From: Climacteris rufus
Lineage: Eukaryota > Chordata > Aves > Passeriformes > Climacteridae
Length of the DNA: 64,000 nt
Assembly: GCA_013398175.1 (NCBI GenBank)
Contig: VZRZ01006832.1
Location: 152,778 to 216,777 of the forward strand
Direction of reading: 5' to 3'
Position 1 is the stretch's first letter, and each line of letters begins with the position of its first letter. The notes below the pieces were generated by a model. That model was given only the letters and a program-made list of their open reading frames with translations, did no database searches and was not told the DNA's origin. Positions 1-9,563 of the stretch are shown one piece after another. A program made the translations under genes and the position numbers.

Positions 1-330
1 CTCTGTAGCCTCATTCCCTCCATTAGCTGTTATTCATGTTCACTGGGAGATGTAAAGGGCAACAATAAAAATTGTCATGAACCAGCTTGACAGTTTGTTC
101 ATCCTTCTGCTCAGCTGAGACTGCAAGTGTGTCCTTTGGCTGTGCCCTGAGGTGAGGCATTATAATACACATATATGTGCATTTCTCTGGTGGTGAGTAC
201 ATCATAATCGTACCCACACAACAACACTATTTGTGGCATCAGGATCTGAGTTCAACCCTTAGCTTTCAGAAATACTGATGTGACATGGAATACACCTGAT
301 CATCAGAGGAAGCCAGCTGCCTAGGTGAAG
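1..330. other. AT-rich sequence, no gene seen
   Basis: I see no coding region, repeat family or RNA gene here. Short open frames are present but have no recognisable domain. The stretch ends at the target-site copy of the LTR that begins at 335. Confidence 0.6.
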
Positions 331-587
331 GTCATGTTGCCTTAGGTTTTAACCCTTATATTTTTCAAATTCTGTATTGCTTGGCGTGTAACTCTGAGAT
401 GCTTCATATTCTGTTAGCTGCTGTTCTCCGTAGACATAACAGTGCCTCTCTGGGCTTGCTCTTCAAGGACACTTAGGCTGCCCAGGCCCAAGCTTCTAAA
501 GGGGGGAGGTTGCAAGCCAAGGGAGCTAGGGGGAAATTGCAAAGTTTTAATTGGCGAATTTATGCTGATATGCAAGTGGACCAAACC

Positions 588-593
588 TATAAA
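588..593 (+). promoter_or_regulatory. LTR TATA box
   Basis: TATAAA inside the LTR at 335-754, 96 bp before its AATAAA at 684-689. This is the expected U3 core promoter position. Whether it is still active cannot be seen. Confidence 0.6.
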
Positions 594-683
594 GGTGTGG
601 AGAACTCGTGACTCGTCATCCATGTTGGGTGATGCCCCTAGGGGGGCTTTGTCTGCCTTAAATGTACCTTTGAAGGCCTTTCA

Positions 684-689
684 AATAAA
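684..689 (+). terminator. LTR polyadenylation signal
   Basis: AATAAA in the R region of the LTR at 335-754, followed by a T-rich stretch (about 698-710) that could act as the downstream element. Confidence 0.55.
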
Positions 690-758
690 TACCCACCTTT
701 TTTTCCTTTACTCCTGACTAGTCTCAGTTTTTGGGCTAGCCTTTTCAGGCAACAGTCA

Positions 759-3700
759 GATGCATGATCAGAAGGCTTAAATATGGTTCAATCCAGAGAC
801 TGCTCCCTTGGCAGGCTATCTCAATAGCTGCAATATTGCACAGGGGAGAATAGGTGTCTTCTCAGATAACTAAGTCCTAAACCAGACAGATATCTCCTCC
901 TTACAGACAAACTTGAAGTGAAAAGGAAAGCAGAGAAACCACAGAGCAGCTGTTTCTTGTGCCCTAAAGCCCAGCTGACATGTACAGCTGTGAGGTTCAC
1001 ATTCTGTTTTGGAGTCATCTTCATGATCATGGCACACAGAATTGATGTAACTTAGAAGGCACCAAGGCACACATGCAGGACTTCCATGGAGATATTTTTA
1101 CTCCTGAAGAAAAGCAAATATTTAGTCCTCTCCAGTGATTTCATGTTTACTTACTGAAAGACACCTCACGCAGTCAAAAGGGTTACAATGCCAAGGCTGA
1201 CTCGACTGGGACAGCAGGAAGACATTGACAGGGACAAGACTCTGTGACACAGCCAATCCCTTGTAGTACCATGCTCCTTTAATGAGGTAAAGTTAAAATC
1301 TAGCTTATTTTCACTCCTAAAATTCATTAAAATAATTATCTTCTGAACATCTCACCACTTCATTATGTCAGCACTGACTTTGTCTTTATTATAATAAAAC
1401 TAATGGGACTTTATCTTGTAGTTTTTTTGTGTAGGATAGTTCATCCTATTTACGTGTTCTGACTGTTGTTTTTCTGGCAAACTATTCTTTCAGTGTTTAT
1501 CCATCCAGCTGCACATTTGTACAGGGTCCAGCTCTCTGACTGAATTGTCATTCCCATGAGGCATTACTGCAATGTAAACAATACACAATCATTCATCCTA
1601 CTCAAGGCCAACGGGTGACTGAAAATACAAAATATGACAAAAAAAGAAGGAGCAATGGAGAGTAAAGCTGCAAAGATATAGGTAAATTATTGCTAGCCTC
1701 TCATCTCAATTAGATGCTTTTTATGAGGCACTGAAGTTGTGTGTGTGTAGGATGACAGAAGGCTGTATACACCAGAGCAATAGAATCCCCAGAGTATCGG
1801 CAGATCAACAAGAAATAATTAGAGATAAATATGCAAGTTACATGAAAAAAAAAAAATAAATATTACTCCAGTCTGTGCTTATAGAGAGAAATACATATGC
1901 TTTCTGAATTTTAAACAGACATACAAAAAATGAGTTTTCCTATAGTAAATTGCAAAAATATTGAAGCAGTTTCTATCCTCTCATGCTTCTAGTCTCTTTG
2001 ACAGAGTCAGTGACAGATTAGTGACATAACTGAATGGTTCTAGCCTAACTTAAGTCTAACCTCTGCACTAAGTATTGGCCAGGATTCACACTGTACCACA
2101 ACCTTTCCCAAAGACTCCAGCAGCACAGTGAGATCATAGAGCAGAATAGACGAGCTTTTCATGTAATTGTCACTTAGGAATGCAAATTTCTGACAGAAGC
2201 AGATCCAGCACAGCCAGTTCTGCAGTCATTCTCAGGGAGCACTGCCTTAGGCATGTCAGATGCAAGCTGCAGGCAGGACCACATTCAAGAATTAACATAC
2301 TACCATTTCTCTTCTTTCATTCCTTTTCCTGCAGCCACAGTGTCTGTTCTGGTGATTCACTGATGACTTTCTCAACTTCTCAAGCCATTTTACAAAGACA
2401 TAATACCCAGTCAGATTCTCAGTAACCCAGCAGTAACTATTTTCTGTAAAGATATTCATAGATTTTCCATTAGAACAGAAGAAAGCACTTCTATTATTCA
2501 GCATTATGCATATATATGCAAGTAGAAATTTACTTCAAATTTTTGATTTGCTGAAAACCTCATTCTTTTAGCTCCATCACAACCCGCTGTCATCATCCCA
2601 TAATCCCTACATCACTGGCAAGGGCCTAGGAACGCAACCAGATAAATTTGTTTATTCTGAGCCACCTCCTAAGGAAAGCCACACACTGAGGTTATCTGTG
2701 GATTCCTTCTTAGAAGTGGTATTTTAAAGGGACACATATAATACAGGTCTCAGAGGTAATGTGGTACCAAGCAACTCTCTGGTACCAAAATATATTTTCC
2801 TCAGTGCAATTTAACTGACATAAACACTGAGTCTTTTGGATCACAACACTGTTGTCCCTTCTTCTCTCACAATGACTACCTTACTTTACTACCTCTACAT
2901 CTTCTGTCTCTTCTTCTGGATAACTTCACTCCGAATAGCCCACAAATTTTGCTCTGTTGCACCTTGCTCTCTCCTTTTTTTGCCTTCTCTTGTTTTGTTC
3001 TACTCCATCCTTAAAACGCACTAGTATGGGAAGGGTTTTTGTTTATTTGTTTTTATTTTCACCAAATACTAGACACCGAACAGAACAATGCTGGGCAAAC
3101 ATATAACAAAATTATAGTGCTTATCTTCTTTTGCAAGTTTGAATGTTTTAAAGAAAAAAAAAAAAAAACAACAGACACCAAAAAGTCAAGATATCTGCTG
3201 TCAACATTGTAAGTAACAGTCCAGCACAGAAGCAGACACATTGTTTTACAATGTTTTCCAGGACATCACTGCCAGCTAACATCTAAAGAAACATTTAAAA
3301 GAGATCTTGCTTACCTATATTTGTAAGGAGTTCCTTCAAATGACAAGTAAAATAGGAGAGAGCAGAAAAATGATTGTCTGGAAATGTAACTAGTCAAAGA
3401 CAGTAGCTGATATCTTAGGTCGGTGAAAGGTAAGGGCTGATCTCCCAGTGCAGCTGAGGAAATGATGGATTGGCTGTGGATATGCCATGAAAGCTTTTTG
3501 ATTTGAGGATTCATGTCACATCCATCAACTAGTATTAAAACATCTCTCTCGGATCTGCCTGTGTATTTGTTCGTTTATACTTCTGTGTCTGTTAAAATTA
3601 GTTATCTTCTACAGATCCTACCACAAGTTTGTAAAACTTTATGGACCTCTTTGATACCATATAAGTTATAAATGCTAATAAAATACCAAGCTGTTTAATT

Positions 3701-3966
3701 TTTTAATCGCTGTCAGTGCTCCATTCTGCAATGCTTAGTCACAATTGTATAGGAAATCAGTAAATAAAAATATTACTTGGAATAATTTTCAATTGAGAAA
3801 TTTATCAACATGATTAAAAGCAGTAAGCTGAAATTTTCTGGTTTTTATGGTACTGAGATATACTTCTTAAAACCAGGCCTATTTTTTAGTTAAAAAAAAG
3901 AATTAAACACCCAAACACCTTACCCTCAAATTCTTTTATTTATTCCGCATATATATGTATATTTGG
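759..3966. other. AT-rich sequence, no gene seen
   Basis: I find no gene, LTR or CR1 here. It holds a 15-base A run at 3154-3168 and a short perfect palindrome TGCATATATATGCA near 2507. Open frames are under 85 codons with no recognisable domain. Confidence 0.5.
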
Positions 3967-3999
3967 GTTTTGTTGTTTTGTTTTGTTTTGTTTTGTTTT
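3967..3999 (+). repeat. (TTTTG)n microsatellite
   Basis: About five consecutive TTTTG units, preceded by an imperfect TTG unit. A simple pentanucleotide repeat. Confidence 0.9.
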
Positions 4000-5025
4000 A
4001 ATTAATTAGGTGGGAAAATAACCTTTCCTTCACTGAAAGAGTGAACTCTTTGGCTTGCTTTTTAATATTTACAATGTTTAAGGGATATCTATTGCCACTG
4101 ATTTTCAAAAAATTTCAGGATTCATTTTAATGGATTTTGTTTGGTCAGTGGTACACTATGGCTAAGAGACAGATCTAGACTTTGTCAAGAAGCAGCTGAG
4201 CCGGTGTATTGTTTCCTCACGGTCAGCTCTGTTCTGTGGAATTTCACAACCTTTACTGTTAAACCAGTTCATCCTGAAAGAAAGATTTCTCCTTCAGGAA
4301 ATGAATATGCATTATTTGGAGTAAATGGCTACAACAAGGCTTTTTTTCCTGCCCACTTCTTAAAGCTGAGACATTTCATTTGCATGCTCTACCCCTTGCC
4401 ATATATATACTTATCCACTTTTTGTCTTCCATTTTTCCCAGGCAAGCATGCATTGTGCCCAGATGAGTATAGAGCCTTCTTCCATAGTACGGGGAACTAG
4501 AGAAACACTGGAAAATACTGTCTTTCACATGTCCAATCTTCTTGCACCACACAACATTTTTAAAGATTTACTCTAAGCAAAATGAACATGATCTATGAGG
4601 ATGTTAGTTGTTTGCATTCATAAAAAAATGCAAAAGGAAGCCCTCCACAACAGTTATCTGGTTAAGCAGAGAAAAATCAGGAAATCTAGCTGGCCAAATT
4701 TACATTGGATGTGTGAAATAGGGATGAAAATACAAGAAAATAAAAGAAAATGTTTTGCCTGAGAGTCTGTTTCCCATCCTTGTTCATCATAAAATATTGT
4801 TCTGAATTCAGCTATGGAGTTGAGAGACATTTTTTCCTTTAAAGTAGTGGATTGAGCTTTTTTTTTCCCCTTTTCTTCTCAGGGTGCCCTAGTGGGCTCA
4901 TAGCTAACATATACCAACATGGATTGTAAACAACCAAAAAGGCTTGCAGTTTTTATGGGGAAATATTTGCTAATTAATCAATACAGGCTTTCAGATTTAT
5001 GAGTCTGTTTTACAAAGTAATAAAA
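4000..5025. other. AT-rich sequence, no gene seen
   Basis: A 119-codon plus-strand open frame at 4141-4500 has no domain or family I recognise and is probably chance. An octamer-like ATTTGCAT lies near 4379, which on its own means little. Confidence 0.45.
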
Positions 5026-5029
5026 TCTT

Positions 5030-5935
5030 TATGTTTGGGTTACATAGTTTCCTCTGTGGTTTTCCATATTGTACGTTAAAGTCGACTAACAGGACACATT
5101 TTTTTTCAAATACATTGATAAAAAGGGTCATGATTTTGTTTCCTTCAATCTGCTCAGTTTTCCTTTCCTGCAAGCACTGTGGCATCAAATTCCCTAACAA
5201 AAAAACTTTTGCGACATGACGTGAATTTTTTCCCACCAGCAAGCAGTTCTGCCCGACAACTGCTGCCGTAGCTTCTCCACCAACAAAGTGCAGTCCTTCC
5301 AAGGCTGGGATGGTCCCACTCAGGGTGGAGGGGAACAAGGTCCTTTTATCAAAGATGACTCCCTCAGCCCTGGGACCAAAAGCCTCATTAACCATTGTCG
5401 ACCCCCCCACCAAACCACAGTCCCTCATCTAGGCATCCACCTTTCCTGCTTCAGCGTGGTCTCCTTCCCCATGGCTGGGGGTAGATCTCTGCTCCTTCAT
5501 GGACCCTCAGGGTGCAGGGAGACACTGCATTAGCATAGTCCTTACCACAGGCTGAATTGGCCTCCGTGTCTGAAGCACCTCCTCCCCCTCTTTCTTCTTT
5601 GCTGACCTTGAGGCCTTCAAAGTTGTTTCTCTTACATGTTCTCACTCCTCCTCNTCTTCCTCTTTGTCTAGCTAAAACTACAACTGTGCGCACCTACTTT
5701 GTTTTGATTTCTTCTTAAATATGTTGTCACAGAGGTGTTACCTCCATCTCTAATTGGTCCAGCCATGGCTAGTAGCACCTCCATCTTCAGTGCTATCAGA
5801 AATTGGCTCTGCTGGATGTCTGTGGAAGCTTCAAGCAGTTTTTCACAGGAGCCATCTTTGTGGCCCCCTGACTCCCAAAAAAACTGGGCCCTGTCAAACT
5901 GCCACAACTGCACACAGACCACACCATGCATAGCC
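5030..5935 (+). pseudogene. Possible pseudogene fragment of a zinc-finger protein (FOG-like CCHC finger)
   Basis: This block is more GC-rich than its flanks. In one plus frame around 5170-5220 it encodes C-x2-C followed by GIKF and KKTF, the layout of one zinc finger. A stop codon sits where the first zinc-binding histidine would be. The next residues read R-E-F-F-P, which could be a decayed H-x3-YYC, the ending of the CCHC fingers in FOG (friend of GATA) proteins. The frame then continues open to a stop at 5428. Further plus frames to about 5930 are rich in Ser and Pro but broken by stops and shifts. An unresolved base (N) lies at 5654. I see no poly-A tail at the plus-strand end; instead there is a T-rich run at 5938-5957. 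A 143-codon antisense frame (4997-5428, minus) is probably a shadow. The zinc-finger reading is inference from a single motif. Confidence 0.3.
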
Positions 5936-6136
5936 TTTTTTTTTATTTTTTTTTTAAGGCACAAATATGCTTTCTGATGAGCATGCCACGGTGCTCTGTC
6001 CCAGTGGGGCAGCAGTGTATTGTGGGATGTTCTGTTAGCACACTTCTGGCACTCGCAGCAGGACCATCCTTCTTGAAACCACCAGAATGAAGTGATTTAT
6101 TTCCAAGATCCACCTCCTTCTGAGCATGCAGACAAG
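5936..6136. repeat. T-rich run and short unassigned spacer
   Basis: An interrupted poly-T tract lies at about 5938-5957, followed by unassigned sequence up to the LTR target site at 6137. Nothing coding is seen. Confidence 0.5.
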
Positions 6137-6371
6137 ACCAATTAAAAGCGCTAATGGCCAGAATGCTCTCAAGGTAACGACAGCGCTTTTATGCATGCGT
6201 GATCCCTGCCAGGATGAGTTGTATAACTCTCCCAAAGGACAGAGTCCTAGCTACCACAGATAACCTGTTTCTGCTGGCTCCTCTAGGATGAGAGTTTCCC
6301 CAGGCGTGGTGTGGTAGCGCAGACAAGAATAAAAGGCTTAGACAGAGGGCTCTTCCTTGGGATAACAGCCG

Positions 6372-6377
6372 TTTATT
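6372..6377 (-). terminator. Polyadenylation signal of LTR copy A
   Basis: AATAAA on the minus strand. The homologous site in copy B is at 9315-9320 on the plus strand. Confidence 0.6.
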
Positions 6378-6468
6378 GTGAATCCAGTGTTGCTTCATGA
6401 GGGTCCAGAGTTATCCAGATGGCTGAGTAACCCAGAAGAAAGAGCAAGGAAGAAGCCCTGCAGGGCTC

Positions 6469-6475
6469 TTTTAAA
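6469..6475 (-). promoter_or_regulatory. TATA-like box of LTR copy A
   Basis: TTTAAAA on the minus strand, directly before the conserved palindrome at 6454-6467 and about 95 bp before the AATAAA at 6372-6377. Confidence 0.5.
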
Positions 6476-6735
6476 GGGAGATGGGATCAGGAAACACCCA
6501 ATGGGGAATGGCATAGTTCAAAGTGACCGGTGGAGAAGAGCTTTTCAGGGCATAGCCATATATGGCATCTGAGATATGGGTACAGGTAACACAAGGGCAA
6601 TATGGGATTTTACCACAGCTAAGGCAGAAGGATCAGATATTGGAGGAAGAAGGCCGAGGGCTTTGCCTTGGCTTTCTTCCCACCAATCCTGAAGCTCAAA
6701 AGCAGCAGCTTCTGCCAAGCATGCTGCTACAACCA

Positions 6736-8951
6736 ATGAATCCTATAATTCTGGCAGACATTGATCAATGCTTATGTTTCAACACTGGCCACTCCCTTTC
6801 GTGGTACCTTCTAACATGTATGAAGGAACCCCAAAATGAAGAAACCAATGCAATGAACTTTTTTGTGGGGCTAAAGGAAAGAATGGCATGAACCAGGAGA
6901 GCTTGCAGAGGGCAGGTTAGCAATTGTCTTTATACCTCTGCAGGAAAATCAGTTCTTCCATTGGAGAATATCAGGGTGAAACAGGACTCCAGGAGCAAGA
7001 GAAAGAGTTATTCAGAAAGGCTAAAGACAGATCAGAAATTGTCTGAAGATGAGCGCTGTGATAAGCTGAAAGAACAGATAAACTGTAATGCCTGTGTATT
7101 CCTCATTCAGTTTTGGGAAACCAGCTCCTACCCAACACTCTGGGCATGATGTTTATTTATGCCTGCCTGTTAAAAATACACCTGGCCAGATCTACAGCTG
7201 ACATAAATCAGCTTGATTTCAATGGAAAATACCAAATTAGAGCAAGTGAGGACCTGGCCCCATAGACATATTGTATGTCCCTTTTGTGGCATTCTGCTGG
7301 TTCTGAAATCAATACTTCATTTATCTTCTGTTCCGGGTACAATACCACTGCTTCCCTTATTGTGTTGCTTTGAGCCTGCTGGATGTAACAGTCTTATGCA
7401 ACTGAGGCATACTTTCATTTGTCAGAGAGAACTCATTTTTCAAAGCAGTTTTCCAAAAGCTTTTGTTTGTTTTATGAGCCACTTAATATTCCTCCAGTTT
7501 CCTCCCACAAGCAAGTTGGTCCCATTAAAGGTAGCAGAGGTCTGAGACCTGACTGTGCTCTATTCCCTGGCTGACACATCTCCATTTTCACATGCACAGT
7601 GTCTAATTTCAAACAGCTGTTTATCCATTCCTGTGTCCTACCCTGTGTCGCTATTTCAACAGGCAAAGTCAAATACCGTCACTTATCTTTGCCATTTATT
7701 CTGTACTAATCAGAAAGGGGATATGCATAGGATTCAGACTGCCATTAAATAAAAATCAAAGACAATCACACACAAAACTAATGAATAATGTTTAAAGTCA
7801 GAAGTACATTTACTCTTTGAGCTACCCGGGTAGCACTGATGATGACACAGAGCACAGAATCCAGTGAAGAGAATTGGGAAGATAATAGACATGAGTAAAT
7901 ATTAGTACAGTTAAAAGCATAGGAACAAATTAATACTAACAAAGTGACAGTGTTAAGGAAGGAAGTGATAATATATCTTTCACCTCAGGAAAAGTGACCT
8001 CACAATCCACTTTTGAAGACACTCTAATACTGAGTAAACCATAACCTCTGACACACCTTCTATAGCATCTACATCCAGACATCATTTTTTAAGGGTTTTT
8101 GAGATTCTACTTTTTTCTCATGTAGTTGCATATACGTTTAGGTGCCATGGTAATATGTCATTGTAATGCTGGACTTCTAGACATTGATAGCTTTGTATAT
8201 TTTTGATCCTCATTCAAATTTTTTGTTATTCTTCTTACCATGAATGTGAAAGGTGGGAGACATAAATAAGTCACAAAATGAGTCTAGGGGATTAGTATAA
8301 AGTACGAAGTAAAGCCAAAAAGGACAATTATTTAAGAAACTGAGGAAAGAATAAGAGATCTAGTCCATCTGTATACCTGACAATATACTAAGTCTTGTAA
8401 AAATATATGAAATAAAATATAAATACTAAATAGAGTCCTTCTAAATACTATTTACAAAAAAAAAAAAAAAAAAAACTATCACAGATACAATTAAATTAGC
8501 CAGAAAGGTATCTCAATATCCAGTTGAAAGCTACAACTACAGTGATGATCTCTTTTGTGCAAATGTCTGCAACTGTGGTGACACAGAACTACAGGCTGAT
8601 ACATCCAAAGTATTTGATGTACCTTTCATGTACCACCATACTGTTAACAAAAGTTTGGGGAAATTTCTCCTGTTCCATTAAACACCTAGAGGGAGGTCCT
8701 CTTAGTGCTCTGCAAGCAGTATCATTACGCCTAAAATACCCCAATGCTCAGGAGCATCCCCACTGGGACATGTTTGCTAACATGCCATCCAAGAGTATTC
8801 ACTTATATACTTCACCTCTCAAAAAAAGAATGTAAATCGCTTCCGCTAGCTGAGTCACGCTCAGAATAAGAAGGAAATTTCATTGTTCCATTTTTTTTTC
8901 ATTTTATTCTAACTTCCTTTTCTCATCCTTGGAATGTTCATATCTGACACG
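6736..8951. other. Spacer between two inverted LTRs, no gene seen
   Basis: About 2.2 kb of AT-rich sequence. I searched it for gag, pol or env-like frames and saw none; open frames are 60-110 codons without recognisable domains. A 21-base A run lies at 8456-8476. The two flanking LTRs face away from this spacer in opposite orientation, so it is not the inside of a normal provirus. Confidence 0.6.
8456..8476 (+). repeat. Poly-A tract (21 bases)
   Basis: Uninterrupted run of 21 A. No retrogene or SINE body is recognisable upstream of it. Confidence 0.85.
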
Positions 8952-9211
8952 CAAGTGTAGCAGCGTGCTTGGCTGAGGCTGCTGCTTTTGAGCTTCAGGT
9001 TTGGTGGGAAAAAGCCAAGGCAATACCCTCAACCTTCTTCCTCCAATATCTGAACCCTCTATCTGAGCTGTGGTGAAGTCCCATATTTCTCTTGTATCCA
9101 CACTTTAGATCCCATATATGGCTATGCCCTGGAAAACTCTCCCCTCCACTGGTCACTTTGAAATACGTGGTCTCCCATTGGGTGTTTCCTGATCCCACCT
9201 TCCTTCCAAAG

Positions 9212-9225
9212 AGCCCTGCAGGGCT
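9212..9225 (+). repeat. Conserved perfect palindrome in the LTR (AGCCCTGCAGGGCT)
   Basis: A 14-bp perfect palindrome shared exactly with copy A (6454-6467). It sits where transcription should start, so it would lie at the 5' end of the LTR transcript. Confidence 0.7.
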
Positions 9226-9314
9226 TCATTGGTCTCTTTCTTCTGGGTTACTCCAGCCGCCTGGATATCCCTGGATTCCCTTCCTGGACCCTCATAATGC
9301 AACACTGGATTCAT

Positions 9315-9320
9315 AATAAA
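9315..9320 (+). terminator. Polyadenylation signal of LTR copy B
   Basis: AATAAA in the plus orientation, about 100 bp after the conserved palindrome. It is homologous to the site in copy A. Confidence 0.6.
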
Positions 9321-9563
9321 TCACCTGTTATCCCAGAGCAGAGGCCTCTGTGTAGCCTTTTATTCTTGTTGGCGCTAGTACACCATGCCTAGGGAAACTC
9401 TCGTTTCTAGAGGAGCCAGCACAAACAGGTCATCTGCGGTAGCTAGAACTCTGTCCTTTGGGAGAGTTGTAAAACCATTGCAACTCATCCCACCAGGGAT
9501 TTCGCTCACAAAAAGGCTCTGTCGCTATCTCGAGAGCATCTGGGATAAGCGCCTTTACACAAG

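Larger units (their letters stand above)
335..754 (+). mobile_element. Solo LTR of an endogenous retrovirus, 4-bp target duplication
   Basis: The 420-bp element starts TGTTGCC and ends GGCAACA, a perfect 7-bp terminal inverted repeat with the retroviral TG...CA ends. It is flanked by the 4-bp direct repeat gtca at 331-334 and 755-758. A TATA box (TATAAA) lies at 588-593 and a polyadenylation signal (AATAAA) at 684-689. That order and 96-bp spacing fit a plus-strand U3-R-U5. No primer-binding site, polypurine tract or gag/pol/env fragment is adjacent, so I infer a solo LTR left by LTR-LTR recombination. A 4-bp target site fits an ERV1-like (gamma-type) integrase, but the family is not identified. 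The boundaries are well supported by ends, inverted repeat and target duplication together. Confidence 0.85.
6141..6731 (-). mobile_element. Solo LTR, minus strand, 4-bp target duplication (copy A of an inverted pair)
   Basis: Read on the minus strand, the 591-bp element begins TGTAGCAGC at 6731 and aligns by eye along its whole length with the plus-strand copy at 8956-9559. It is flanked by the direct repeat acca at 6137-6140 and 6732-6735. On its strand it has a TATA-like TTTAAAA (6469-6475) and then AATAAA (6372-6377), about 95 bp apart, the expected U3-R order. Its far end reads AT rather than CA, presumably from mutation. A perfect palindrome AGCCCTGCAGGGCT at 6454-6467 lies just after the TATA box and is conserved in copy B. 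No internal retroviral sequence is attached. The 4-bp target site suggests an ERV1-like integrase; the family is unnamed here. Confidence 0.82.
8956..9559 (+). mobile_element. Solo LTR, plus strand, 4-bp target duplication (copy B of an inverted pair)
   Basis: The 604-bp element starts TGTAGCAGC and ends TTTACA, giving canonical TG...CA. It is flanked by caag at 8952-8955 and 9560-9563. It aligns with the reverse complement of copy A (6141-6731) end to end, with a few short indels; for example copy A lacks about 13 bp present here near 9265-9285. AATAAA lies at 9315-9320. The TATA region before the shared palindrome (9212-9225) has decayed to TCCAAAG. Different target duplications (caag here, acca in copy A) mean the two copies inserted separately and are not the two ends of one provirus. 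Confidence 0.85.

Noticed and set aside
4375..4390. Octamer-like ATTTGCAT as a regulatory site
   Set aside because: A single 8-base match is expected by chance in a window of this size.
4141..4500. 119-codon plus-strand open frame
   Set aside because: No domain, no splice context and no family resemblance; length is within chance for 64 kb.
4997..5428. 143-codon minus-strand open frame
   Set aside because: I recognise no domain. It overlaps the plus-strand zinc-finger-like block and is best explained as its antisense shadow.
8456..8476. Poly-A run as the tail of a retrogene
   Set aside because: No gene-like body or target duplication was recognised upstream or downstream.
6736..8951. Possible provirus interior between two homologous LTRs
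   Set aside because: The LTRs are in inverted orientation, have different target duplications, and no gag, pol or env-like frame lies between them.
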